NCBI RefSeq assembly: GCF_014268805.2
Contig: NZ_JABWRF020000002.1
Span: 1,447,501-1,511,500, forward strand
Direction of reading: 5' to 3'
Source of the DNA: Pseudomonas farsensis
Lineage (GTDB): Bacteria; Pseudomonadota; Gammaproteobacteria; Pseudomonadales; Pseudomonadaceae
DNA length: 64,000 nt
Part shown: one piece after another, positions 31,438 to 39,975 of the stretch
How positions within the stretch are numbered: position 1 is the first letter of the stretch
How the letters are laid out: each line of letters starts with the position of its first letter
Program-made: the position numbers and the translations under genes
Notes under the pieces: model-generated
Database searches by the model: none
What the model was told of the DNA's origin: nothing
What the model saw: only the letters and a program-made list of their open reading frames with translations

Positions 31438-31848
31438 ATGAAAGGGCAACGCGGCATCACCCTGATCGAACTGATGATCGTCGTAGCGATCATCGGCATC
31501 TTGGCGACCATCGCCATCCCGATGTACACCAACCACCAGTCCCGCGCCAAAGCCAACGCCGCGCTGCTGGAAATCACCGCCCTCAAGACTGCCATGGATG
31601 TGCGGTTGAACGACGGCAAAGACGTCCCCGACGTCGCAAGCCTGGGCGGCCAGCCCGCCACCGCGCACTGCGCCATCACCGCCACCGGCACCGCCGCCAC
31701 GGGCGCCGCCAGCATCGCCTGCACCTTGGCCGACGCACCGGCCAACGTACTCGGCAAAACCCTGACCCTGAGCCGCACCCAGACGGGGTGGGCATGCACC
31801 ACCAACGTCGAGGCCGACCTCGCCCCGAACGGCTGCCAGGTGCAGTGA
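31438..31848 (+). CDS. pilA: type IV major pilin
   Basis: A 136-residue prepilin with leader MKGQRG and mature N-terminus [20 protein letters not shown], Glu at +5; residue +1 is Ile instead of Phe. Two C-terminal cysteines (about 121 and 133, inside [14 protein letters not shown]) would form the D-region disulfide. Divergent from pilC with 217 bases between. A tRNA-Thr gene carrying a mobile island begins 58 bases after the stop. Confidence 0.9.
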   Translation: MKGQRGITLIELMIVVAIIGILATIAIPMYTNHQSRAKANAALLEITALKTAMDVRLNDGKDVPDVASLGGQPATAHCAITATGTAATGAASIACTLADAPANVLGKTLTLSRTQTGWACTTNVEADLAPNGCQVQ

Positions 31849-31906
31849 AAGTGAGTTGAAACAGAGGTTTGCGTAACGGACACCGGGGTGGTACGTTGCG
31901 CAACAC

Positions 31907-31982
31907 GCCGGTGTAGCTCAGTCGGTAGAGCAGCGCACTCGTAACGCGAAGGTCGCAGGTTCGATTCCTGTCTCCGGCACCA
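31907..31982 (+). tRNA. tRNA-Thr (CGT), island attachment site
   Basis: A 76-base cloverleaf with encoded CCA; the anticodon loop CTCGTAA gives CGT. The acceptor arms GCCGGTG and CTCCGGC leave a T6-T67 mismatch, unusual for a functional tRNA. The 3' part lies at the junction with the integrated element, so the mismatch could have been brought in by the island's replacement end. Confidence 0.92.
31968..31982 (+). other. attL-like end within tRNA-Thr
   Basis: CTGTCTCCGGCACCA is the tRNA 3' end and matches 42569-42582 apart from one missing G. P4-type integrases typically recombine at tRNA 3' ends and rebuild them. Confidence 0.55.
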
Positions 31983-32026
31983 CATCCAGCTCCACTGCAT
32001 TCAGTTGAATGCTTTGGAAGCGCTCT

Positions 32027-32053
32027 AAACCGGTCTTATGGCCGGTTTTTTTG
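32027..32053 (+). terminator. terminator after tRNA-Thr
   Basis: AAACCGGTC-TTAT-GGCCGGTTT followed by further T's; probably carried in by the island and now serving the tRNA. Confidence 0.8.
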
Positions 32054-32146
32054 TTTCCACGATCCTCCGTCGGGTACCAACTAAATCCCCAATAACCGGG
32101 GGTTTTTTGGGGTACAGCGTCTTTCCTGAATGGAGAACGTACCCCT

Positions 32147-33474
32147 ATGCCACGTCTAGCCGTTCCGCTCAGCGATCTCAAATGCCGCACGGCCAAACCG
32201 CGTGATCGGGCCTACAAACTGTTCGACGGCGGGGTATGTATCTGTACGTCGCGCCCAGTGGCTCGAAGACTTGGCGACTGCGGTATTTCAAACCCAACGG
32301 CAAGGAAGGCTCGCTGATCATCGGCAAGTACCCAATCGTTTCGTTGGCAGTTGCGAGGATCAAGCGCAATGAGGCTAAGGCTCTGTTGCTCGACAACCCT
32401 GATCCGATGGAAGAAAAGCAGAAGGCCAAGATTGCTGCCCAGCGGGCGAGTCTTCTCTTTGAAACTGTCGCCTTGGAGTGGCATTTCGAAATGTCCCGGC
32501 GCTGGACAGAGGGGCACGCCAAGACGGTGCTGAGCAGGTTGCGTACCCATGTATTTCCACTGATCGGCCAGCGGCCTATCGCTGAACTCGACACCCATGA
32601 TCTGCTTGAGGTCACCCAGCGGATCAAGGATCGCGGCACCATGGATGTAGCCCTGCGTGTGCAGAACTATCTATCCACGATCATGCGGGGTGCGAAGCGG
32701 GCGCGGCAAATTACTCAAAATCCGGCGCTCGATCTGGCCGGCTCGATTCAAGCGCCGCGCACCGTGCACCGTCCTGCGCTCTCGCTAAACCACCTTCCTG
32801 AACTGTTGGACCGAATCGACAACTACACCGGTCGCGAGTTGACCCGGCTCGCAGTGCTGCTGACGCTGCATGTGTTCGTGCGCTCCAGCAAACTGCGCTT
32901 CGCCCGGTGGGATGAATTCGACCTGCAACGGGCGATGTGGGAGATCCCCGATACCCGTAAGCCGATCGAAGGCGTCCGCTATTCGACGCGCGGGACCAAG
33001 ATGAGTGGGGACATTCAAATAGTGCCGCTGTCGCCTCAAGTCATAGAGATCCTTGAACGGCTGCGCAGCTTGAATCGCTTCTCTGAACTGGTGTTGCCCG
33101 GTGACCACAGGTATTGGAAACCCTTGTCGGAGAACACGGTTAACCAGGTGCTGCGCAATATGGGCTACGACACCACCAAGGACGTGTGCGGGCATGGTTT
33201 CCGGACCATGGCTTGTAGTGCTTTGCTCGAATCAGGGCTGTGGACGGACGCGGCGATTGAGCGGCAGATGAGCCATCAGGAGCGTAACCGCGTGCGCGCT
33301 GCTTACATCCACAAGGCCCAATTTCTGGAGCAGCGTCGGTTGATCATGGCGTGGTGGAGTAACTACATCGATGCCAACAGATCGGGCCATGTCACTCCGC
33401 ATGAGTTTGCCCATCCGGTAGGCGATAACGTCACCGCCTTGCCAAATGGCCATGGCGCATTCAATCGTGGGTGA
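32147..33474 (+). pseudogene. P4-type tyrosine integrase, frameshifted near the 5' end
   Basis: The ATG at 32147 opens MPRLAVPLSDLKCRTAKPRD, the usual start of the DUF4102 arm-binding domain, but the reading shifts by one base at the GGGG at 32231-32234; the rest continues from 32236 (MYLYVAPSGSKTWRLRYF). One extra G would join them as LFDGGGMYLYV. The catalytic part keeps an Arg, TKMSGDIQIVPLS, HGFRTMA, the SHQERNRVRAAY His and the Tyr. The region RSSKLRFARW has Lys where this family nearly always has Glu. Without frameshifting the product would be truncated or lack part of its arm-binding domain. It is expected to catalyse insertion at the adjacent tRNA. Confidence 0.85.
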
Positions 33475-34374
33475 GCCTGCAAGATCGGCGCTGGCTGCTC
33501 TTTCACGCGGGTCCATCCAGACAGGGCTGCAAAGCCGCCCTGTTTGGATGGACCTCACTTTGAAAAGCTAAAAGCCACGACGTTGTCCGGGGGTTACCAC
33601 GGAATTCCACCTGTGGATAACCGCTTTTCAGGTCCCAAGTAGCGCTGAATTGCGGCCCTTGACCAGATTTATCCACAGGCGTAGAACTGGCCGTGCAAGC
33701 GCTGTCGATGACAGCACCCCAGGTGACCCGAACCTTCAAGGTCACGCTGCTCCCGCGGTGGTTCTCCCCCAAATGGCGATTCGCGTCCGGCAGCTCGCCC
33801 GGTCACCTCCCCGGTGATGGATGCCTACTTCAGATCATGGCCCTCATGCGCCAGACAACACCTCCTACTTCGCTGCCCTGCAGCAACCTATCCGCTTGGC
33901 TCGATCTTGCGCCAACCTGCGCCCGTCTCTTTCTCAGGAAAGAGACGGGCGCTTCTAGCACTGCTGCAGCCCTTATCGCATTTGGCTTTGCGGCTACTCC
34001 ACTCATGACAATCGGCGTGACAAACGCCGATGTCACCAGCAACAGCGATGTAGATGATGGTGCCGCAGACCACGGAATGGACTGCACCTGACTGACAGTC
34101 AGGCATGCCCCGGTCATCGCATCGCTGCGTTTACCCGGCTCAGGATCTCGCGGCGCTGGTCTCGTCAGCCAATGCAGCCTCCACCCGCCCACCGGTAACG
34201 GTGCTCAGGAGGCCAGATCATGAGATGCCCTTGCTCCCGGTCGTAAGGAGCCGCCAGTCCCGCGTAGAGGACATTCCCCACAGGTCGCAGGGGCCTTGAT
34301 CCCTGATAACACTCAGCATGCTTGGCGGTATGACGTGGGGCGAGGATTGAAGAAGCGGCGATGAGGTGATCGAC
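33475..34374. other. gene-poor, apparently decayed region
   Basis: No ORF here looks convincing: open frames on both strands are short, overlap each other and have mixed composition. Visible items are a pair of inverted DnaA-box-like 9-mers (TGTGGATAA at 33612-33620 and TTATCCACA at 33669-33677) and a perfect 15-bp hairpin at 33919-33952. Probably debris of an earlier mobile element. Confidence 0.5.
33919..33952. repeat. perfect 15-bp hairpin
   Basis: GCGCCCGTCTCTTTC, loop TCAG, GAAAGAGACGGGCGC. No T run follows on either strand, so it is not an ordinary terminator. Confidence 0.8.
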
Positions 34375-35355
34375 ATGGCATTGGTAGGTAGACGCGATGG
34401 CCGCAATTTCGGCTACGGCAGGCAATTGAGTTACGCAGGGCCGCAGGCGCTGAAAGACATGTTCGGCGGCGGTCATTACGGCACGGTCAAGGCGCACAGT
34501 GATCGGTGGCAGGCATTCGTGAAGTGGTGCCGCTCAGTGTAGGGTCCCGGCATCAATGATGCGCGACAGATTGATCGCAAGGTGCTGGCCGACTATGCGG
34601 CGTATCTGCGTGACGTGGTTAGGCGCGGTGACCTCGCCGTCAGCACCGCACAAAACCGGCTATCCAGCGTTAACAGGACCATGGCGGCGCTTCGCGGTGA
34701 TCAGTGCGTGACAGTGCCCAGTCCGAGCAAGGCGTTGGGAATGCAGCGCACTGGAGTTCGACTGTCGGTGCCGCAAGGCCAAGACCGCGAACAGGTTAAG
34801 CAGATCGTCGATGCGCTATGCCGTCATCATCACCCACGTGCTGCCGCGATCGTTCTATTGGCGCGAGCCACCGGCATGCGCTTGCGTGAGGCCATCTTGG
34901 CTGACCTGCCACGGCTAAGCCGCGAGGCTAACGACCTAGGCAGGATCAACATCCAGGACGGCACGAAAGGCGGTCGGTCCGGCGCCTCGGCATCCCGTTG
35001 GATTGCGGTGGATGGGCAGATTAGCGATGCGCTTGGGTTTGCGCGGCAGGTTTCGCCGGCTGGTAGCCGCAACCTGATTGCGCCAAACGAAAGTTACCTG
35101 AGTCTTCTGCAAGAAAGCATCCGCCCTGCACGGAACATCCTGCATGTATACAACCTCAAGGGACTCCATGAACTGCGAGCGGCCTACGCATGTGAGCGCT
35201 ATGAGCAATTCACCCAACATCGCGCGCCTATCAATGGCGGTCAATGTTGCCAGTTAGACAGGAACCTTGATCGTGAGGCTCGGAGGCAAATCAGCTATGA
35301 ATTGGGGCACGGTCGAATCGACGTGGTCGTGGCCTACATCGGAGGACGGACATGA
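34375..35355 (+). pseudogene. integrase-domain tyrosine recombinase with in-frame stop
   Basis: The frame starting ATG at 34375 (MALVGRRDGRNFGYGRQLSY) runs into a TAG at 34540-34542 and continues in the same frame to 35355, so a single substitution appears to have split one gene of 326 codons. The first half contains a SAM-like core-binding domain; the second has RATGMRLREA, HELRAAY and ELGHGRIDVVVAYIGG, giving the Arg, HxxR, His and Tyr of tyrosine recombinases. It resembles the integrase-domain proteins found on Pseudomonas integrative elements. The downstream fragment may start at 34582. Its stop overlaps the next gene. Confidence 0.75.
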
Positions 35356-35627
35356 GCAAGCCATTCGATATGGAGTTGTTCTTGGCTGGCGTGCTGACCG
35401 GGTCGCACGCGACGCGGCAACGCCATTTACGGCAGGCGAAGCTTATCCACGCTGAGATTACAAAGCGTTGGCAGCGAGAGACACCCTTGGCTTGGCGGAG
35501 AAAGCATTTGGCTTGGTTTCTTGAGCATCACCTAGATCGACGGAGCGAGGCAACGCGGTATTACTATTTGTTGACTGTGCGGCTGCTTTCTCGTCGGTTA
35601 CAGAAAACATGGGGGTTTGATCTCTGA
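35352..35627 (+). CDS. small basic protein coupled to the second recombinase
   Basis: A 91-residue, arginine-rich protein (MSKPFDMELFLAGVLTGSHA) with helices containing HLAWFLEHHLDRRSEATRYYY, reminiscent of a recombinase core-binding (SAM-like) domain. It overlaps the preceding recombinase gene by 4 bases (ATGA), so it is likely a partner or accessory factor of it. No function can be assigned. GC content is still intermediate here; the AT-rich cargo starts some 350 bases further on. Confidence 0.55.
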   Translation: MSKPFDMELFLAGVLTGSHATRQRHLRQAKLIHAEITKRWQRETPLAWRRKHLAWFLEHHLDRRSEATRYYYLLTVRLLSRRLQKTWGFDL

Positions 35628-36021
35628 GCAAGGATGTGATGTTGATGGCCACGACTCGTAGCCATCAATCCAAAGCTGCCCGTCGTGATGGGGCAGTTAT
35701 CGGCCAGAAGGAGCATCCTCAAACGTCCATTAGATAGGGTCGATATAGCCGCCAGTTGGCCCAGTCAGTTGCTTGTGCCCTGGTTCGCTGTCGATTTTCT
35801 AGCGAGCGCAGAGGTCCGTCACGGGTCTGTAGCTGTGGTGGTGGCCATAAGCTATGATTGGGCTTTAGCTGCCAGCGTTCAGCGTCGTTTGCCGGCACCG
35901 AGCTCAAAATAGCTTGATTTGCCAGGTATCTCAGACACTGACGCTGTGCGGCCAGCACAACTACCACGTGAGGCCGCTACAGTGAAGCTACGGCCAGGTG
36001 TATGACGACAGGGACAGTTCA
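35628..36021. other. intergenic region before the defence genes
   Basis: About 395 bases with overlapping short ORFs on both strands but no credible gene. It must hold the hamA promoter, but I see no clear -35/-10 pair. Composition changes from GC-rich to AT-richer near 36000. Confidence 0.4.
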
Positions 36022-36987
36022 GTGACTCAGGCAATTGAAGAATGTTTTGACGCGCTCTTTGAGCCAATCGTCGATTTGGCCAATGTCCTAAAGGAGGTAA
36101 ACAGCGACCCTCCACTGCGTCAGCCGCGCCTCCTTTACCTTCGTATGCGAGAGCATGAGCCTCAAGTATATGAGTTTGCGGAGCTTCTATCCGATCACCT
36201 GGTCGACTACGCTATTCCTCTTGCGAAACGTCAGCAAGCTAATGCCCAAGGCGCGAACTCCAAGACAGGGGGTAGCACTGCAGCAGCTCTGAGGCTCCGA
36301 AGAGAAGCAGTACGCCTTCTCGTAAAGTACAGTGAAGAAAACAAAGGTCGTTACGGAGAAATCGGTGAACTGATTTCCTATGTTGTGGCTGTTCAATATC
36401 TTGGAGCTGCTCAAATTGGCGCGAAGATGGCCTTGAAAACATCTTCCGAAATGCCTGTCCATGGTGTGGATGGCCTTCATGCAAGAGCCAACAAAGATGG
36501 GAGCGTGACTTTCTTCTTGTTGGAGTCGAAGTTGACGCCAAGCGCCGCAGATGCCTCTCGTGAAATGGTGGATTCGATCTCAAGCTATGAAGCTGATAGA
36601 GGGAGAAAGCTAAACGAACTTCGATTAGTAAGTGATTTGTCAAACCTTGAATCGCTTCAGGGCGAGCAGCGTGAAGCAGCAAAATCTTTCTTCAATGTGT
36701 ATTCCGGTGCAGGGAAGCACCTGAATCGACGAGACATGCACGTTGGAAGCTTGGTCTTCACTGAGAGGGCCTATGAAAATAAAATTAGCCGCGACCCAGA
36801 AAAGCCCATATCCATTCATGAAGAGCACTTAGAGGGTCTTTATATCGCTAAGCATGCTAGCTTTAAAGCCAATCTTGATCGCCAAGCAGCGGCTAAAGGG
36901 CTGGATTTGGGTGGTACGTTTGTATTCTTGATTGCAGTTCCTGATATCAATGAACTGAAGCGAATTTTCGCCGAGATAAACAAATGA
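36022..36987 (+). CDS. hamA: Hachiman defence nuclease HamA (DUF1837)
   Basis: A 321-residue protein (GTG at 36022, preceded by AGGGA seven bases upstream; an in-frame GTG at 35998 would add eight residues). The C-terminal two-thirds matches DUF1837: RYGEIGELISYVVAV (about 111-123), then GVDGLHA with Asp150 and FFLLESKLT with Glu168 and Lys170, forming a D...ExK nuclease core. In Hachiman, HamA is the nuclease held inactive by the HamB helicase until damaged or phage DNA is sensed. The stop overlaps the hamB start (ATGA). Codon use and GC content differ from the core genome. Confidence 0.88.
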   Translation: MTQAIEECFDALFEPIVDLANVLKEVNSDPPLRQPRLLYLRMREHEPQVYEFAELLSDHLVDYAIPLAKRQQANAQGANSKTGGSTAAALRLRREAVRLLVKYSEENKGRYGEIGELISYVVAVQYLGAAQIGAKMALKTSSEMPVHGVDGLHARANKDGSVTFFLLESKLTPSAADASREMVDSISSYEADRGRKLNELRLVSDLSNLESLQGEQREAAKSFFNVYSGAGKHLNRRDMHVGSLVFTERAYENKISRDPEKPISIHEEHLEGLYIAKHASFKANLDRQAAAKGLDLGGTFVFLIAVPDINELKRIFAEINK

Positions 36988-39620
36988 ATACATTCGCAGA
37001 TGAAGTGGCGCAGGAAATTCGTCAGGAATCAGCGTTTTGGTCTGATTTGGCCGATTTGAGAGCTGTGGGTATTAGGTCCACTCTATTGTCGGAGGGGCAT
37101 TCCGTTGATGTTCAAGGCCCTGATCTTAGCGAGGGCACGCTTGCGAGGCTTCTCAGTTCGGCAAGCATTTTCGCGAAGGCACATGACGAGGAAAGTCGGG
37201 ATCTTGCACAGCAGATTGCAGTATTTGCATCGCTTGTCTCTAAGGCGGATGGAGCTCATCAAGGCGCTGTTCACATTCTCTCAGATCTTGGCAATTTCCC
37301 AGGGCTGGCGAAACTTGAGAGCAATGGATGTAATGCGTTGGGGTTGCATGTGCATATGCGAAGCGCATTGCTAAAGGAAATTAATTCAGTAGAAATGGCT
37401 GGGAAGAAAATCCCGCTCACCGAGTTCCAGCTGAATGTATGGAAAAAATTGCAATCAAGCAGTGCTGCCGCTATATCCGCCCCAACCTCGGCAGGAAAGT
37501 CATTTGTCGTCCTTGAGCACCTATGTGAGTCGGCACTAAATAAAGAAAAATTTACAGCACTCTACATTGCACCCACGCGAGCATTGCTCACAGAAATTCA
37601 GGGGAAGTTGGAGCGACGGTTGTCTCACCTCGAATCGTTACTTCGGATCACAACGATTCCAGTCCTCGATCCCTTGGCTCGGCCCAAGCAGATCTACGTC
37701 CTGACGCAAGAGCGCGCTCAGTTGCTTCTTTCATCAGTAAATCTATCTGGAGTTATTGACCTCGTAATCATCGATGAAGCCCAGGCAATGGGTGACGATT
37801 CTCGGGGCATGATTTTGCAAGATGCGCTCGAAAAGGTTAGAGAGATGAATCCGTTCGCTCGGTTTCTATTTTTGGCTCCAGGAGCGAGTGGGTTTAAATT
37901 AATTGGTGACAGCGTGGGGTTGTCTGATATAGATATCCAAGAGACTTCGCTTTCTCCAGTAGTCCAAAATCGGATTAGCGTAAGTTTTCCTAGGGAAAAT
38001 GAGCACGTTATCAAACTAGATCTTGTTACTCCGAGTCAATTGGAGTCAATCGGAAGTTACACGTTTAAGCGAGGGTTTGCTCTGAGCGAAGATGGCAGGC
38101 TCGCTGCAGTCGCACTTGAGTTAGGAAGCTCTGGCCGATCGTTAGTGTACGCAACAGGAGCAAAAAACGCCGAGGATTTGAGTGCGCTCATTGCACTCAA
38201 TAGGTCAAAGAAAAGCGAAAAAGCTTTAGAAGAACTTGCGAAATTTATTGAAGAGCACATTCATAATAGATATTCGCTCGCCCAGTTCGTGCGAAATGGC
38301 GTGGCGTTTCATTATGGCAATATGCCCAGCCTACTCCGTGAAGGCATCGAAGGTGCATTCCGAGAAGGTGCGCTGGATTATCTTTGCTGCACTACTACCT
38401 TGTTTCAAGGTGTCAATCTTCCTGCACGAAATGTCTTCATCGATACCCCTACGAGGGGCAATAGAGGCGAGGTGCTCGATGAGGCCGATCTGTGGAACTT
38501 TGCAGGAAGAGCTGGGCGATTAGGAGAGGAAGTCGTCGGCAACGTTTTTTTAGTAAATTATGAGCAGTGGGAAACTCAGCCACTTACCGAGCGAAAACCG
38601 TTTAAAATAAAAGTAGCTTTTAAAGAAACTATTGAGACAGAGTTTGATTCAGTTGTTCAGGTCCTAGATGCAGCCGGTCGAGACAAATCGGATGCTGATC
38701 GCCTCAATATAGATGAAAGAGTGACGGCGGCGGCAGGTCTAGTTTTATTTCGGTATGCTCAGGGCAACCTTGCGACACTTTTGAACAGGCCTAGTATCGA
38801 TTTGGGAGTAGATAAAAAAGTTGTACTTTCATCTGCTGCATCTCAAGCGCTTAGCAAACTAGGTTTACCTGAGTCGGTATTGACTAGCAGTTGGATGATC
38901 GATCCGATAGCGCTAGCAAGCTTGCTTGCACGACTACGTCAAGGTGTTAAAAAAAGTGAATTTTCCAAATTAATTCCTGTAAATCCATCAACCGATTCTT
39001 ATGCTGTTTACAATAGCATTATCCGAAGGATGTACAAACATCTCGGTGGTTTGACTCTTAGTGGCGAGGAAGGACGAAAGTCTCGAGGCTTTGTATCACA
39101 TGTGTGCGTTACTGCTCTGAAATGGATGCGAGGTGAGCCGCTGACGCAGTTAGTCAATGAGTCTGTTAGATTTAAGCTGTCTGAGGCAAGGCTATCTACG
39201 AAGAAAAAGCCTGACCAGGCAATCATTGATGCTGCAATTAGGAACATGTTCATACTAGTAGAGCAAACGGTGCGTTTTAAGCTGGTGCAATGGGCTAAAG
39301 CGTACGTAGATCTCCTGCGGTTCGCGCTAATTGAAGCTGGGCGCGAAGATATACTACCCGAAGTATACGATTTTTCTCTGGCATTAGAACTGGGGATTTC
39401 TACTACAACAGGACGTTCTCTTGTGGAGTTTGGACTATCTCGCATTACCGCATCGGCCGTGGCCGCGATGATAACGGACTCCTCGCTCACCCCAGACCAA
39501 GTGCGGAACTGGATAAAGAATCAGTCGGAGGCATCTTTCAGTCAAATGTCCGCGATAGTAATTGCAGAGCTCCGTGCAAAATCTCTTCTTTCCGCCAAAG
39601 TAGAGGTGGATAGTAATTGA
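36984..39620 (+). CDS. hamB: Hachiman defence helicase HamB
   Basis: An 878-residue superfamily 2 helicase. An N-terminal all-helical region (1 to about 140) precedes a Q-motif-like TEFQLNVWKKL (146-156), Walker A SAPTSAGKS (165-173), DEAQ (264-267), and motif VI NFAGRAGRLGEE near 505. The C-terminal third (about 560-878) has no recognised motif and probably provides DNA-end and HamA contacts. Fused overlap with a DUF1837 gene is the hallmark of Hachiman. HamB is thought to patrol DNA with ATP and release HamA to degrade DNA, causing abortive infection. It is complete with no internal defect. Confidence 0.87.
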   Translation: MNTFADEVAQEIRQESAFWSDLADLRAVGIRSTLLSEGHSVDVQGPDLSEGTLARLLSSASIFAKAHDEESRDLAQQIAVFASLVSKADGAHQGAVHILSDLGNFPGLAKLESNGCNALGLHVHMRSALLKEINSVEMAGKKIPLTEFQLNVWKKLQSSSAAAISAPTSAGKSFVVLEHLCESALNKEKFTALYIAPTRALLTEIQGKLERRLSHLESLLRITTIPVLDPLARPKQIYVLTQERAQLLLSSVNLSGVIDLVIIDEAQAMGDDSRGMILQDALEKVREMNPFARFLFLAPGASGFKLIGDSVGLSDIDIQETSLSPVVQNRISVSFPRENEHVIKLDLVTPSQLESIGSYTFKRGFALSEDGRLAAVALELGSSGRSLVYATGAKNAEDLSALIALNRSKKSEKALEELAKFIEEHIHNRYSLAQFVRNGVAFHYGNMPSLLREGIEGAFREGALDYLCCTTTLFQGVNLPARNVFIDTPTRGNRGEVLDEADLWNFAGRAGRLGEEVVGNVFLVNYEQWETQPLTERKPFKIKVAFKETIETEFDSVVQVLDAAGRDKSDADRLNIDERVTAAAGLVLFRYAQGNLATLLNRPSIDLGVDKKVVLSSAASQALSKLGLPESVLTSSWMIDPIALASLLARLRQGVKKSEFSKLIPVNPSTDSYAVYNSIIRRMYKHLGGLTLSGEEGRKSRGFVSHVCVTALKWMRGEPLTQLVNESVRFKLSEARLSTKKKPDQAIIDAAIRNMFILVEQTVRFKLVQWAKAYVDLLRFALIEAGREDILPEVYDFSLALELGISTTTGRSLVEFGLSRITASAVAAMITDSSLTPDQVRNWIKNQSEASFSQMSAIVIAELRAKSLLSAKVEVDSN

Positions 39621-39691
39621 CTGATTCACTAGGAAAAATCGCGTAATAGAACGGTTTTTTGGAGTTTTAGGGTGGTTTGTGTATCCCCTGT

Positions 39692-39716
39692 AAAAATGAG
39701 CATATGCTGATTTTTC
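39692..39716 (+). terminator. possible hamAB terminator
   Basis: AAAAATGAGCAT/ATGCTGATTTTT is a near-perfect palindrome (one mismatch) ending in T's, 70 bases after the hamB stop. AT-rich, so weak. The rest of 39621-39975 shows no gene; it must contain the promoter of the ATPase-HNH pair. Confidence 0.4.
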
Positions 39717-39975
39717 CTCGGTGGATGACTGGACGAACCCTACGCCCGAAACGACGACACTAACTTTAGCGGCATTATCGTGACAGGAAAATAAGCAGTC
39801 GGACCGGCAGGTAGTAAGCCACTAAATAGCATAAAAACCTTTTGTTTCCTGTGGGGCCGTTTTTTTGAAGTTTTGCTATTGTGCTGGTGTCAATAATCAG
39901 CCGTTGGCAATGAATCGTTTTAGTGGAACTTAGGTGTCTAGACTTGGCCGAAAATATACTGATAGGTTTACAGCT

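Noticed and set aside
33693..34091. 132-codon ORF in the decayed island region
   Set aside because: Overlaps several other frames, spans the perfect hairpin and has no recognisable domain or ribosome-binding site.
35685..35967. Overlapping 75- and 82-codon ORFs before hamA
   Set aside because: Opposite strands of one stretch with no domain, weak starts and no conservation evidence available.
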